A DNA stretch of 64,000 nucleotides from Ornithinimicrobium sp. CNJ-824 (GCF_001942405.1 NZ_MKKA01000055.1:124001-188000), one strand, 5' to 3'. Shown: positions 44,777-58,288, counted from the first letter of the stretch. Made by a program: numbers and translations. The notes: generated by a model from the letters alone, not told the origin.

Positions 44777-45723
44777 ATGGCCCCCGACGCTCCTGCCCCG
44801 GTCGTGGCGGTCGTCGGGCCGACCGCGACCGGCAAGTCCGACCTGGGGGTGGCGCTGGCGCTGGCCCTGGACGGCGAGGTCGTCAACGCCGACGCTCCCA
44901 GCTCTACCGGGGCATGGACGTCGGCACCGCCAAGCTCCCGCCCGCGCAGCGCCGCGGCGTGCCGCACCACCAGCTGGACGTGCTCGTCGTGCGCGAGGAG
45001 GCGACGGTCGCGGCATACCAGACTGCCGCCCGGGCCGACCTGGAGGCGGTCCACGCACGGGGGCGGGTGCCCGTGGTCGTCGGCGGGTCCGGCCTCTACG
45101 TCCGGGCGCTGCTCGACCGGATGGAGATCCCGCCGACGGACCCCGGCGTGCGGGCCCGCTGGGAGGCCGAGCTGGAGCGGGTGGGCGCCGAGGCGCTGCA
45201 CGCCCGGCTGGCCGAGGTCGACCCCGTCGCCGCGCGGGCGATCCAGCCCCGGAACGGCCGCCGGGTCGTCCGGGCCCTGGAGGTCGTCGAGCTCACCGGG
45301 CGGCCGTTCAGCGCGACCATGCCCGCGCGCGAGCACGTGCGGCCCACGGTGGTGCTGGGGCTGCGGGCGGACCGGGAGGTGCTGGACGCGCGGATCGGCC
45401 GGCGGGCGGAGGCGATGTGGCGGGCCGGTCTCGTCGAGGAGGTCCGGGGGCTGGTGGAGCGGGGCCTGCGGGAGGGGCGCACCGCCTCGCGGGCGGTGGG
45501 CTACGCCCAGGCGCTGCGCCAGCTCGACGGGGAGCTGACGCAGGAGGAGGCCGTGGCGGACACGGTCGGAGCCACGAGGCGCCTGGCCCGCCGGCAGGAA
45601 CGGTGGTTCGGCCCCGACCCCCGCGTCGTCTGGCTCGAGCACGACGCCCCCGACCTCCTGGACCAGGCGCTCGCCGCGGTCGCGGCCGGTCCGGTCAGCC
45701 CCGGGTCACCCGCAGGACCCTGA
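44777..45723 (+). CDS. miaA: tRNA dimethylallyltransferase (one frame break near 44895)
   Basis: A P-loop enzyme of about 315 residues that adds dimethylallyl to A37 of tRNAs reading UNN codons. It starts [20 protein letters not shown] with Walker [11 protein letters not shown], then GEVVNADA. At 44895 GACGCTCCCAG lacks one base; restored (GAC GCN TCC CAG) the frame gives [20 protein letters not shown], the expected second motif. After that [37 protein letters not shown], and the C-terminal [20 protein letters not shown] follow. ATG 44777 has CAGACT 8 nt upstream. The end overlaps the convergent methyltransferase by 29 nt. Confidence 0.88.
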
Positions 45724-46321
45724 ACCCCCTGCTGCTCGCGGTGCGCTCCACCGCCACCGGCCCCATGAGACCGGGCAGGGTGTCGGCGAGCCAGCGCTGC
45801 AGCGAGTCTGCGCCGAGGTTCTTCTGGACCACGAGGTATGCCGTGCCCTCCGGGGCCAGGCGCGGCAGCCAGGTGGTGAGCAGCTCGTGCAGCGCCGCCT
45901 TGCCGACGCGGATCGGCGGGTTGGACCACACCAGGTCGAAGGTCAGGTCGGCGGGCACGTCGCGGGGGGCCAGCACCTCGACCCGGTCGGCGACGTCCAC
46001 CGCGACGGCGTTGCGCCGGGCCAGGTCGAGCGCGCGCTCGTTGACGTCGACCGCCACGACCCGTCCGGCGGGGGACTCCAGCGCCATCGTCAGGGCCAGC
46101 GGGCCCCAGCCGCAGCCGAGGTCGAGGAACGTGCCCGCGGCCGGCGGCGGGGGGACCTCCGCGAGCAGGACGCGGGTGCCCCGGTCGATCCCGTCGGGGG
46201 AGAAGATCCCGCCGGCGGTCACCACCTCGACGTCCCGCCCGGCCAGGTGCACGGGGACCGTCCGCAGCTCGCCGTCGGAGGCCGGCCGGGCCGTGAAGTA
46301 GTGGTCCTGGGGCGGGGACAT
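45695..46321 (-). CDS. RsmC/RlmG-like class I methyltransferase
   Basis: A 208-residue SAM-dependent methyltransferase of the MTS family (16S rRNA m2G1207 methyltransferase-like). It starts MSPPQDHYFTARPASDGEL, with GIFSPDGIDRGTRVLLAEVP, the SAM-binding GTFLDLGCGWGPLALTMA, VVAVDVNERALDLARRNA and the catalytic NPPI motif in LVWSNPPIRVGKAALHELL, ending GTAYLVVQKNLGADSLQRWL. ATG 46321 is the first methionine that gives the family length. It lacks the extra N-terminal domain of E. coli RsmC, as is usual in actinobacteria. The exact rRNA target is unknown. Confidence 0.85.
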   Translation of the reverse strand: MSPPQDHYFTARPASDGELRTVPVHLAGRDVEVVTAGGIFSPDGIDRGTRVLLAEVPPPPAAGTFLDLGCGWGPLALTMALESPAGRVVAVDVNERALDLARRNAVAVDVADRVEVLAPRDVPADLTFDLVWSNPPIRVGKAALHELLTTWLPRLAPEGTAYLVVQKNLGADSLQRWLADTLPGLMGPVAVERTASSRGFRVLRVTRG

Positions 46322-46438
46322 GGCCGGGAAGTCTACGGCCGTGGGCACAAAACCGGTGGCTCCCGATGTTGTCCTCTGCGAAGGTGGGGAGCAGGAGAAC
46401 CCCGCCGCGAAACCCCCGTGCCCGACCCGAAGGAGACC

Positions 46439-47866
<1,428 letters not shown>

Positions 47867-47870
47867 CGCC

Positions 47871-47876
47871 TAGTCT
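47871..47876 (+). promoter_or_regulatory. -10 box (TAGTCT) of the GH63-like gene, leaderless type
   Basis: TAGTCT is 6 nt before GTG 47883, directly after the hflX stop. Confidence 0.5.
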
Positions 47877-47882
47877 GGGCCG

Positions 47883-50533
<2,651 letters not shown>

Positions 50534-50537
50534 CGGG

Positions 50538-50584
50538 CCGGGGGTATGCCGTCCCCCGCGGCGCCGGGTGCGGCATACCCCCGG
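50538..50584 (+). terminator. Perfect hairpin made of two inverted GGTATGCC octamers
   Basis: 14-bp arms CCGGGGGTATGCCG (50538-50551) and CGGCATACCCCCGG (50571-50584) are exact complements around a 19-nt loop. It begins 5 nt after the restored stop of the glycosidase gene, so a terminator role is likely. No U-tract follows; the response-regulator gene starts 28 nt later. Confidence 0.6.
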
Positions 50585-50611
50585 AGTAGCCTGGGGACGG
50601 AGGTGAGCGGC

Positions 50612-51372
50612 GTGATCCGCACCGCGCTGGTGGTCGACGACGAGCCGCAGATCCGCGCGCTGCTGGCGGCCTACCTGGCCCGGGACGGGTTCGTGGTGCG
50701 CGAGGCCGGAACGGGGGCCGAGGCGCTGCGCCAGGCCGGGCTGGAACCACCGCCCGACGTGGTGCTGCTCGACGTCGGGCTGCCCGACCTCGACGGGATG
50801 GAGGTCCTGCGTCGGCTGCGGCGGGAGCGCGACCTGCCGGTCGTCATGGTCAGCGCCCGCGCCGAGGGGGGGGGACGTCCTCATGGGTCTGGCGGCCGGG
50901 GCGGACGACTACGTCACCAAGCCGTTCCGCCCCCGGGAGGTGGCCGCGCGGGTGTCCGCCGTGCTCCGCCGTGCGGCCCCCCCCGCCCGAGCCGTCGCTG
51001 GAGCCGGACGAGGACGTGCTGACCTTCCCCGGCCTGCTGATCGACCGCGCCCGCCGGGAGGTGCACCGCGACGAGGTCCTGCGGCCGCTGTCGGCCCTCC
51101 AGTTCGACCTGCTGTGGGCGCTGGCGGAGGAGCCCGGACGGGTGTTCACCCGCGACCAGCTGCTGCAGCGGGTCTGGGGCTACGACCACGTCGGCGACGA
51201 GCGGGTCGTCGACGTGCACGTGCGCAGCCTGCGCCGGGCCCTGGACGACGACGCGTCGGCGCCGCGGGTCGTCGGCACGGTGCGGGGGGTGGGCTACAAG
51301 TTCCTGCCCGCGCGGGTCGACGCCCTCGGCGGCGTCCCGTCGGGCGGACCGGCCACGGGCGGGACGACGTGA
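50612..51372 (+). CDS. OmpR-family response regulator (two frame breaks)
   Basis: A receiver plus winged-helix regulator of about 253 residues. GTG 50612 is chosen over GTG 50603 because GGAGG ends 8 nt upstream. Start [20 protein letters not shown]; phospho-acceptor in [18 protein letters not shown] 9-G run at 50866-50874 (8 expected) shifts the frame; then [20 protein letters not shown] reads normally until an 8-C run at 50977-50984 (7 expected) shifts it again into [33 protein letters not shown] and [13 protein letters not shown]. Two homopolymer errors within 120 bp are most likely. It is paired with the histidine kinase downstream. Confidence 0.85.
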
Positions 51373-51385
51373 CCCGGCGGCGACC

Positions 51386-52558
51386 GTGAGCTGGTGGCGC
51401 TCCCTGCGCGCGCGGCTGGTCCTCTCGCACGTGCTGGTGGCCCTCGTCTCCGGCCTGGTCACCGTGGTCGTCCTGCGCCTCGTCGCGCTCCAGGGGTGGG
51501 ACCGGGCCATGGGCATGGGCGAGGGCGTCGGCGCACGCCACGGTGCGGGGGGCGACGGTGCTCCTGGCGGCCCGGCCGGGATGGCCGGCTTCCGGGCGGA
51601 GTTCGTCGACAGCGTCGACCGGGCCGTGCTGGTGGGCGTCGTGGTCGGGCTCCTGGTCGCGCTGGTCCTGGGCGTGCTGGCGGCCCGGCGGACCGCCCGG
51701 CCGCTGGAGCAGCTGCGGACGGCGGCGCGCGACCTGTCGCTGGGGCGCTACGACGTGGACGTCCCGCACCCGGGGACCACCGAGCTGGCCGGCCTCGCCG
51801 ACGACGTGCGTGAGCTCGGGGAGCGGCTCGCGGCCACCGAGGCCCGGCGGGCCCGGCTCATCGGCGAGGTGGCGCACGAGATGCGCACGCCCCTGACCGT
51901 GACCCGGGGGTATGCCGAGGCCATGCTCGACGGGGTCGTGCCGGCCGACGAGGTCGCGCTGGGCAAGGTCGTGGACCAGACCCGACGGCTCGAGCGGCTC
52001 GCCGAGGACCTGGGCAGCCTGTCGAGGGCGGAGGAGGGGCGCCTGGAGGTCCGGGTCGTCGAGGACGCCGACCTCGCCGCGACGGTCGCCGACGCGGTGG
52101 CCGCGGTCCACGACCGCGCCGCGGGCCACGAGGTGACCGTCCGCCTGGCCGCCCCCGACCGTCTCGTGGTCCGGCACGACCCGGACCGGATCGCCCAGGT
52201 GGTGACCAACCTGCTGACCAACGCCGTCCGGGCCAGCGGCCCGGGGGACCGGGTCGAGGTCACGGTCGACGGTCCCGGACCGGGGGCAGGGGGCACCGGG
52301 CAGGTGGCGACCGTCGAGGTCGTCGACCATGGGGTGGGGCTGCGTCCCGGTGAGGAGACGGCCGTCTTCGAGCGGTTCTACCGGGGCGAGGAGAGCGCGG
52401 ACGCCGACGGCTCCGGGATCGGACTGACCATCGCCCGTGCCCTGGCGCGGGCGCACGGCGGTGACCTGGTCGCCGCCAGCGACGGCCCGGGGCGGGGCTC
52501 CCGGTTCACCATGACGCTCCCGGTGCCCGGCCCAGCGAGCGTCCCACCCCGCGGGTAG
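51386..52558 (+). CDS. Sensor histidine kinase (OmpR-type partner)
   Basis: A 390-residue membrane kinase. Helix 1 is [20 protein letters not shown]; a short (about 50 residue) Gly/Met/Ala-rich extracellular loop ([19 protein letters not shown]) is followed by helix 2 [25 protein letters not shown]-box [21 protein letters not shown]-box [15 protein letters not shown]-boxes [11 protein letters not shown] and [12 protein letters not shown]. The Gly/Met/His-containing loop resembles metal-sensing periplasmic loops, but is too short to assign. GTG 51386 lies 13 nt after the response regulator stop. A bidirectional terminator separates it from DUF2202. Confidence 0.88.
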   Translation: MSWWRSLRARLVLSHVLVALVSGLVTVVVLRLVALQGWDRAMGMGEGVGARHGAGGDGAPGGPAGMAGFRAEFVDSVDRAVLVGVVVGLLVALVLGVLAARRTARPLEQLRTAARDLSLGRYDVDVPHPGTTELAGLADDVRELGERLAATEARRARLIGEVAHEMRTPLTVTRGYAEAMLDGVVPADEVALGKVVDQTRRLERLAEDLGSLSRAEEGRLEVRVVEDADLAATVADAVAAVHDRAAGHEVTVRLAAPDRLVVRHDPDRIAQVVTNLLTNAVRASGPGDRVEVTVDGPGPGAGGTGQVATVEVVDHGVGLRPGEETAVFERFYRGEESADADGSGIGLTIARALARAHGGDLVAASDGPGRGSRFTMTLPVPGPASVPPRG

Positions 52559-52579
52559 GGCCGCCGGACCGCACGCGGA

Positions 52580-52611
52580 GGCGGGCGGCACGGTCACGCG
52601 TGCCGCCCGCC
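52580..52611. terminator. Bidirectional hairpin between histidine kinase and DUF2202 genes
   Basis: Perfect 13-bp arms GGCGGGCGGCACG/CGTGCCGCCCGCC with a 6-nt loop between two convergent genes. Confidence 0.7.
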
Positions 52612-52622
52612 GGTTCCCGCGG

Positions 52623-53423
52623 TCAGTCGTCGTCGGTGCTCGCCATCGGGCAGTCGCCCGTGCCGTCACCGTGCTGGTGACCGCCCTGGCCGGCCAGGCC
52701 GCCGGGGCCCTGGTGCAGCGCCCTGCCCGGCCCGTCGAGGCCGTGCTGCCGACCCGGACCCTGTCCGTCGGGGCCCTGCCGCATCCCCTGGTCACCGGCA
52801 CCCGGCCGCATCCCTGGGCCGGAGCCGTCGCCCCGACGTCCGCCGTTCATGCCCGCCGTGTCGGGCAGCTCGCCGGCCGCCGCGGCCTCGAAGGCCGCCA
52901 GGTGGTGCTCGGAGGCGTTGAGCAGGTTGCCCAGCACCCGGTCGACGTCCTCGTCGTCGATCTCGTCGATCGCCGACTCCAGGTGCTCGATGTCCGCCTT
53001 CTCCAGCTCGATGCCGACCTCGAACGCGGCGTCCGGGCTCACCAGGCCGCGCTCCAGCCAGTCGTCGTACATCGTCTGGATCTGCTCGTTCTCGAACTCG
53101 CCGGGCTCGCCCTCCCCGGGAACCGTGCCGCCCTTCAGCTCGATCAGCCGGGAGACCGCGTCGTGGTGCTTCTGCTCGGAGCGCTGGATCTGCGTGAACG
53201 GCGCCAACCCGTCGTGGGCCTCTCCCAGCTCGTCGTAGAGGTCGCGCGCCATGCGCTCCTCCTCGACGTTGAACTGCAGGGCGTCCAGCACCTCGGTCGT
53301 GGTGGTGCCGTCGTCGGTGTCGTCGTCACCGCTCTGCGCGATGGCGACCCCGGTCCCCAGGACGAGGGCCGTGCCGACACCCGTCGCCAGCAGCGTGCTC
53401 ATGAATCTGGTCCTCGTTGTCAT
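52623..53423 (-). CDS. Exported DUF2202 ferritin-like protein
   Basis: A 266-residue protein with a signal peptide (MTTRTRFMSTLLATGVGTAL, hydrophobic core, cleavage near AIAQSG), then a four-helix-bundle DUF2202 domain with ferritin-like Glu/His ligands (FNVEEERMARDLYDELGEA, FTQIQRSEQKHHDAVSRL, GIELEKADIEHLESAI, LLNASEHHLAAFEAA), and a Gly/His/Met-rich tail (GMNGGRRGDGSGPGMRPG, HQHGDGTGD). The domain resembles metal-binding ferritin-like proteins; the tail could bind Cu or Fe. ATG 53423 has AAAGGA 6 nt upstream. Next to the Met/Gly-loop two-component system, so a metal-stress link is plausible. Confidence 0.8.
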   Translation of the reverse strand: MTTRTRFMSTLLATGVGTALVLGTGVAIAQSGDDDTDDGTTTTEVLDALQFNVEEERMARDLYDELGEAHDGLAPFTQIQRSEQKHHDAVSRLIELKGGTVPGEGEPGEFENEQIQTMYDDWLERGLVSPDAAFEVGIELEKADIEHLESAIDEIDDEDVDRVLGNLLNASEHHLAAFEAAAAGELPDTAGMNGGRRGDGSGPGMRPGAGDQGMRQGPDGQGPGRQHGLDGPGRALHQGPGGLAGQGGHQHGDGTGDCPMASTDDD

Positions 53424-53542
53424 CGGTCGTCCTTTCTCTGGTGGTCTACAACCGAGTCAACGCCTCCCGCGTGAAGAGCCGGCGGTGCCGTCCGTGAAGA
53501 TTCGATGAAGGCGGCCTCCTGGGCCGGTCAGCCCCTGCGGCA

Positions 53543-53548
53543 TACCCT
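53543..53548 (+). promoter_or_regulatory. -10 box (TACCCT) of fdhD within a GGCATACC octamer
   Basis: CGGCATACCCT contains both the window-wide octamer and TACCCT, 6 nt before ATG 53555. Confidence 0.5.
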
Positions 53549-53554
53549 GGACCG

Positions 53555-54391
53555 ATGGTCAAGGTCACCCAGCGTCGGCGCGTGACCCGGCTGTCCGCGG
53601 ACGGGGCGGTGCGGGAGCGGGCCGACACCCTCGCGGGGGAGGAGCCGCTGGAGGTCCGGGTCGGGGGACGCCCCCTGTCGGTGACCATGCGCACCCCGGG
53701 GTCCGACTTCGACCTGGCCGTGGGCTTCCTGCACGGCGAGGGGGTGGTGCGCGGCTGGGACGACGTCGCCCAGATCGACTACCGCTCCGGCATCGGGGCC
53801 GACGGGCAGCGGGACTACAACGTCGTGGACGTCACCCTCGCCGAGGGGGTGGCACCGCCCGACCCGTCGTTGGAGCGCCACGTCTACACGTCGAGCTCGT
53901 GCGGCATCTGCGGCACCAGCTCGATCGAGGCGGTCCGTCGCACGGGGGAGTACGACCTGCGGGTGGACCGGGTCGCCCACCCCCTGGCCCAGCTGCTCGC
54001 CCTGCCCGACCGGCTGCGGGAGGAGCAGAAGGTCTTCGACCGGACGGGCGGCGTGCACGCCGCCGCCCTGTTCCTTCCCGGCGCCGCCGGGCTGGAGCCG
54101 GCCTGCGTCCGGGAGGACGTGGGCCGCCACAACGCGGTCGACAAGGTGGTCGGGTGGGCGCTGCGCGAGCGGGGTATGCCGTTGCCCGGCGCCGTCCTGC
54201 AGGTCTCGGGGCGGGCCTCCTTCGAGCTGGTGCAGAAGGCCGCCCTCGCCGGGGTCGCGACGCTGTCGGCCGTGTCGGCCCCGTCCGCGCTGGCGGTCGA
54301 GCTGGGGGAGGAGCTGGGGATGACGGTCATCGGGTTCAACCGGGGGAGCAGCCTGAACGTCTACTGCGGCCGGGAGCGGGTGCTCGCCTGA
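53555..54391 (+). CDS. fdhD: Formate dehydrogenase accessory sulfurtransferase FdhD
   Basis: A 278-residue protein that delivers sulfur to the Mo cofactor of formate dehydrogenase and related enzymes. Typical features: EEPLEVRVGGRPLSVTMRTP, SDFDLAVGFLHGEGVV, the CxxC sulfur-carrier motif in SSSCGICGTSSIEAV (about residue 112-115), FDRTGGVHAAALF and REDVGRHNAVDKVVGWAL, ending VIGFNRGSSLNVYCG. No formate dehydrogenase gene lies in the window; the adjacent membrane molybdo-oxidoreductase is of the sulfite-oxidase family, whose cofactor is not known to need FdhD. Confidence 0.93.
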   Translation: MVKVTQRRRVTRLSADGAVRERADTLAGEEPLEVRVGGRPLSVTMRTPGSDFDLAVGFLHGEGVVRGWDDVAQIDYRSGIGADGQRDYNVVDVTLAEGVAPPDPSLERHVYTSSSCGICGTSSIEAVRRTGEYDLRVDRVAHPLAQLLALPDRLREEQKVFDRTGGVHAAALFLPGAAGLEPACVREDVGRHNAVDKVVGWALRERGMPLPGAVLQVSGRASFELVQKAALAGVATLSAVSAPSALAVELGEELGMTVIGFNRGSSLNVYCGRERVLA

Positions 54392-54460
54392 CCTCGGCCG
54401 ACCGCGCCGGGGGACGGACGCGGTCGGGTTTCTCCCAGGTGGGGACGTCAGGCTGGGGGC

Positions 54461-56019
54461 ATGAGCGTCCAGGAGCAGGGCCGGGCCGCCCTCGTCGGTG
54501 TCGCCGCGGGGGCAGCCACGCTGGGGGTGGCCGAGCTGGGGGCCGGGGTCGCCGTGCGGCTGCTGGGGGCGACGGGGACTCCCTCCCCGCTGCTCGCGGT
54601 GGCGGGCGCGTTCGTCGACCGCACGCCCGCCTGGCTCAAGGACTGGGCGGTCGCGACCTTGGGCACCGCCGACAAGATCGCCCTGGGGGTCGGGATGGGG
54701 CTCGTCCTGGTCGTCGTGACCGCCCTCGTGGGAGTCCTGGGCAGGACGTCGCGCGCCCTGGCCGTCGGTCTCTTCCTCCTCGTCGGGGCGCTGGGCCTGG
54801 GCGCCGTGCTGTCCCGGCCGGGCGCCATGCCGGCCGACCTGTGGCCGACGCTCGCCGGGCTTGCGGTCGGGACCGCGGTGCTCGTCGTGGGGCTGGGACG
54901 CCTGGGGCCCTTCCCCGAGGAGCCGGGGCAGACGGGACCGGTGGCGGGACGCCGCCAGGTCGTCCTCGCCGCCGGCGGTGTGGGCGTGCTGGGCGTCCTG
55001 GGGATCGTGGCGGGCCAGGCGCTGACCCGCACGGGACGCGCGACGGGTGCGGCCGTGCGCGCGCTGGGCCTGCCGGTCCCCGTCCGTCGGGTGCAGATCC
55101 CGGCTGCCGCGGCCGCATCGGTGGAGGGCCAGAGCCCGTTCGTCACCCCGACGGAGGAGTTCTACCGCATCGACACCGCCCTGTGGGTGCCCCGGGTCGA
55201 CCCGGCGACGTGGACGCTCCGGGTCACCGGCCTCGTGGAGCAGGAGGTCGAGATCGACTGGGCCGAGCTGCTCGAGCAGGACCACGTCGAGGCGATCGTC
55301 ACCCTCACCTGCGTCTCCAACACCGTCGGCGGTCCGCTGGTGGGCAACACCGTCTGGACCGGATGGCCGGTGCGCGAGCTGCTCGCCCGGGCCGGGGTGC
55401 GGCCCGAGGCCGACATGGTCCTGTCCCGCAGCGCCGACGGCTGGACGGCCGGGACCCCGATCGAGGCGCTCACCGACGACCGGGACGCCCTCATCGCCGT
55501 GGCGATGGACGGCGAGCCGCTGCCGCCCGAGCACGGCTACCCGGTCCGGCTGGTCGTGCCGGGCCTCTACGGCTACGTCTCCGCCACCAAGTGGGTCACC
55601 GAGCTCAAGGTCACCCGGTTCGACGCGGACGAGGGCTACTGGACGCCCCGCGGCTGGGCCGAACGGGGGCCGGTCAAGACCGCCTCGCGGATCGACGTCC
55701 CCCGCAGCGAGGCCAGGTGCGGGCCGGTGAGGTGGTGGTGGCCGGCGTCGCCTGGGCGCAGCAACGGGGCGTCGACGCCGTCGAGGTGCGCGTCGACGAC
55801 GGGCCCTGGCAGCAGGCCGAGCTGGCCGCCGAGCCCAGCATCGACGCGTGGCGGCTGTGGAGCTGGACCTGGCCCGAGGCGGCCCCCGGCCGCCACCAGC
55901 TGACGGTCCGGGCCACGGACGGCACCGGTGAGACCCAGACCGACACCCCGGCCGCGCCCGCCCCCGACGGCGCCAGCGGCTGGCACGCGGTCGAGGTGAC
56001 GGTCGTCGAGGACGACTAG
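54461..56019 (+). CDS. Membrane molybdopterin oxidoreductase, sulfite-oxidase family (one frame break near 55717)
   Basis: A protein of about 519 residues. The first 180 residues hold four to five hydrophobic helices (LVGVAAGAATLGVAELGAGV, GMGLVLVVVTALVGVLG, LFLLVGALGLGAVL, VVLAAGGVGVLGVLGIVAG), followed by an Oxidored_molyb domain (EEFYRIDTALWVPRVDPATW, the Mo-ligand Cys in TLTCVSNTVGGPLVGN, YPVRLVVPGLYGYVSATKW) and a Mo-co dimerisation domain. At 55715-55717 one G is missing (GCC AGG GTG restores SEARVRAGEVVVAGVAW); the end is VTVVEDD. Substrate unknown; related proteins reduce or oxidise sulfur or other small molecules outside the membrane. Confidence 0.85.
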
Positions 56020-56071
56020 GTCGGGGACGACCCCTGTGGACGGGAGGGGGTGGGCGGTCGGTGCGACCGCA

Positions 56072-56077
56072 TACCCT
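56072..56077 (+). promoter_or_regulatory. -10 box (TACCCT) of dinG, leaderless type
   Basis: TACCCT, 6 nt, then GTG 56084. It is part of CGCATACC, a near match to the octamer. Confidence 0.5.
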
Positions 56078-56083
56078 TGACCG

Positions 56084-58288
56084 GTGCCCGACCGCCCCGA
56101 CCTCACCGAGCTCCTGCACGCCGCCGTGACGGCGGTGGGTGGCACCGAGCGGCCCGGACAGGTGGAGATGGCCCGGGCCGTGGCCCGCGCCGTCGAGCGC
56201 GAGGAGCACCTGCTCGTGCAGGCCGGGACGGGGACCGGCAAGTCGCTGGCCTACCTCGTGCCCGCGGTGGCGCACGCGATGGCCACCGGCAAGCCGGTCG
56301 TCGTGGCCACCGCGACCCTGGCGCTGCAGGCCCAGATCGTCGACCGGGACCTGCCCAGGATCGCCGAGGCCCTGCGCCCGCTGATGGGGCGACGCCCCAC
56401 CTACGCCCTGGTCAAGGGCCGGTCCAACTACCTCTGCCGGCACAAGGTCGTCGGCGGCTTCCCGGACGACGACGAGGACGCCCTGCTGGCGGTCGGGGCC
56501 TTCGACGCCGACCGCTCACGGCTGGGGGGCGAGGTCGTCCGGCTTCGCGAGTGGGCGGAGGTGACCGAGTCCGGCGACCGGGACGAGCTCGTCCCCGGCG
56601 TCAGCCAGCGGGCCTGGCGGCAGGTGTCGGTCACCGCCAAGGAGTGCCTGGGCAGCCGCTGCCCCGTCGTCGCCGAGTGCTTCGTCGAGCAGTCGCGGGA
56701 GGTCGCCCGCGACGTCGACGTGATCGTCACCAACCACGCGTTCATGGCGATCGACGCGTTCGAGGGCCGGCACATGCTGCCCGACCACGACCTGCTCGTC
56801 GTCGACGAGGCGCACGAGCTGACCGACCGGATCACCTCCACGGTCACCGACGAGCTGACCTCCTCCGCGGTCTCGGTCGCCGCCCGCCGGGCCGGCAAGG
56901 GGGACGCGGCGGGTCGGCTCGCCGACACGACGGACCTCGTGGCCGACACCCTGGAGGATCTGCCGGAGGGCCGGCTGGACCGCCTGCCCGAGCGGCTCGT
57001 CGAGACGCTGCAGCTGGTCCGGGACGCCGCCCGGGCCGCCCTGTCGGAGATCAAGCCCGACAAGGGCGCCGAGGTCGACGGGTCCACCCAGCTGGCGCTG
57101 GCGGCCGTCGAGGAGGTGCACGACGTCGCCGCGCGGGTCCTCGAGGAGCGCGAGCTCGACGTGGCCTGGCTCAGCAAGGACCCGCGCCGAGGAGCGGTCC
57201 TGCGGGTGGCGCCGATGAGCGTGGCGATGGCGGTGCGCGAGAAGATCTTCGGCGAGCGCACGGTGGTGCTCACGTCGGCCACGATCGAGCTCGGCGGGAG
57301 CTTCGACGCCGTCGCCGGCACGCTGGGCCTCAAGGGGGCCGGGTCCCCGCCGTGGACCGGCCTGGACGTCGGCTCGCCGTTCGACTACCCGCAGCAGGCC
57401 ATCGCCTACGTCGCGGCCCACCTGCCGGCGCCGGGCCGGGACGGGGCCGCCCCCGTCGTCTTCGACGAGATCGAGGCGCTGGTCCGGGCGGCCGGAGGGC
57501 GCACGCTGGGGCTGTTCAGCTCCCGCCGCGCCGCCGAGGCCGCCGCCGAGCAGCTGAGGGACCGCCTGTCCGACACCGACATCCGGGTGCTGTGCCAGGG
57601 CGACGACCAGACCCCCACCCTGGTCCGGGAGTTCGCCTCCGACGCCAGCACCTGCCTGTTCGGCACGATGTCGCTGTGGCAGGGGGTCGACGTCCCCGGC
57701 CCGGCCTGCCAGCTGGTGATCATCGACCGGATCCCCTTCCCCCGGCCCGACGACCCGCTCTCCTCGGCCCGGTCGGAGGCGATCTCCCGCGCCGGCGGCA
57801 ACGGGTTCATGAGCGTCTCGGCCACGCACGCCGCCCTGCGCCTGGCCCAGGGCGCCGGTCGCCTCGTGCGGCGGGCCGACGACCGCGGCGTGGTCGCCTT
57901 CCTGGACCCGCGGATGACGAGCGCCCGCTACGCGCCCTTTCTGCAGCGGTCCCTGCCGCCGTTCTGGCCCACGACCGACCGCGACCTCGTCCTCGGGGCC
58001 CTGCGACGGCTCGACGGGACGGCCGGGGAGGTCGTCCCGGTGGCCGCACCGGCCGCGCGGGGGCTCGGCGGGGCCACGACCGGACCGGTCGCGGTGGACG
58101 TCCCCGTCGCCCGGTCCCCCCGGACGGCGGTCACGGGCGGCCACGCGTGGTCCGCCGAGCAGGACGAGGAGCTGCGCGACGGGCTGGAGGCCGGGATCCC
58201 CGTCGAGGAGCTCGCCGACCACCTCGAGCTGGCACCCGACCTGGTGACCGCCCGGATCAACCAGCTGGGCCTCGGCCGCGCCGGCTGA
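56084..58288 (+). CDS. dinG: DinG-type iron-sulfur superfamily 2 helicase
   Basis: A 734-residue ATP-dependent DNA helicase (XPD-like). Motif I is QAGTGTGKSLAYLVPAVAHA; the Fe-S domain cysteines are in SNYLCRHKVVG and CLGSRCPVVAECF; motif II is LLVVDEAHELTDRI (DEAH); later AMREKIFGERTVVLTSATIE-like segment and SLWQGVDVPGPACQLVIIDR, LAQGAGRLVRR. The C-terminal 60 residues after the helicase core contain a possible helix-turn-helix (ELRDGLEAGIPVEELADHLE), which is a common extension in actinobacteria. GTG 56084. It acts in repair of R-loops or blocked forks in other bacteria. Confidence 0.9.
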   Translation: MPDRPDLTELLHAAVTAVGGTERPGQVEMARAVARAVEREEHLLVQAGTGTGKSLAYLVPAVAHAMATGKPVVVATATLALQAQIVDRDLPRIAEALRPLMGRRPTYALVKGRSNYLCRHKVVGGFPDDDEDALLAVGAFDADRSRLGGEVVRLREWAEVTESGDRDELVPGVSQRAWRQVSVTAKECLGSRCPVVAECFVEQSREVARDVDVIVTNHAFMAIDAFEGRHMLPDHDLLVVDEAHELTDRITSTVTDELTSSAVSVAARRAGKGDAAGRLADTTDLVADTLEDLPEGRLDRLPERLVETLQLVRDAARAALSEIKPDKGAEVDGSTQLALAAVEEVHDVAARVLEERELDVAWLSKDPRRGAVLRVAPMSVAMAVREKIFGERTVVLTSATIELGGSFDAVAGTLGLKGAGSPPWTGLDVGSPFDYPQQAIAYVAAHLPAPGRDGAAPVVFDEIEALVRAAGGRTLGLFSSRRAAEAAAEQLRDRLSDTDIRVLCQGDDQTPTLVREFASDASTCLFGTMSLWQGVDVPGPACQLVIIDRIPFPRPDDPLSSARSEAISRAGGNGFMSVSATHAALRLAQGAGRLVRRADDRGVVAFLDPRMTSARYAPFLQRSLPPFWPTTDRDLVLGALRRLDGTAGEVVPVAAPAARGLGGATTGPVAVDVPVARSPRTAVTGGHAWSAEQDEELRDGLEAGIPVEELADHLELAPDLVTARINQLGLGRAG

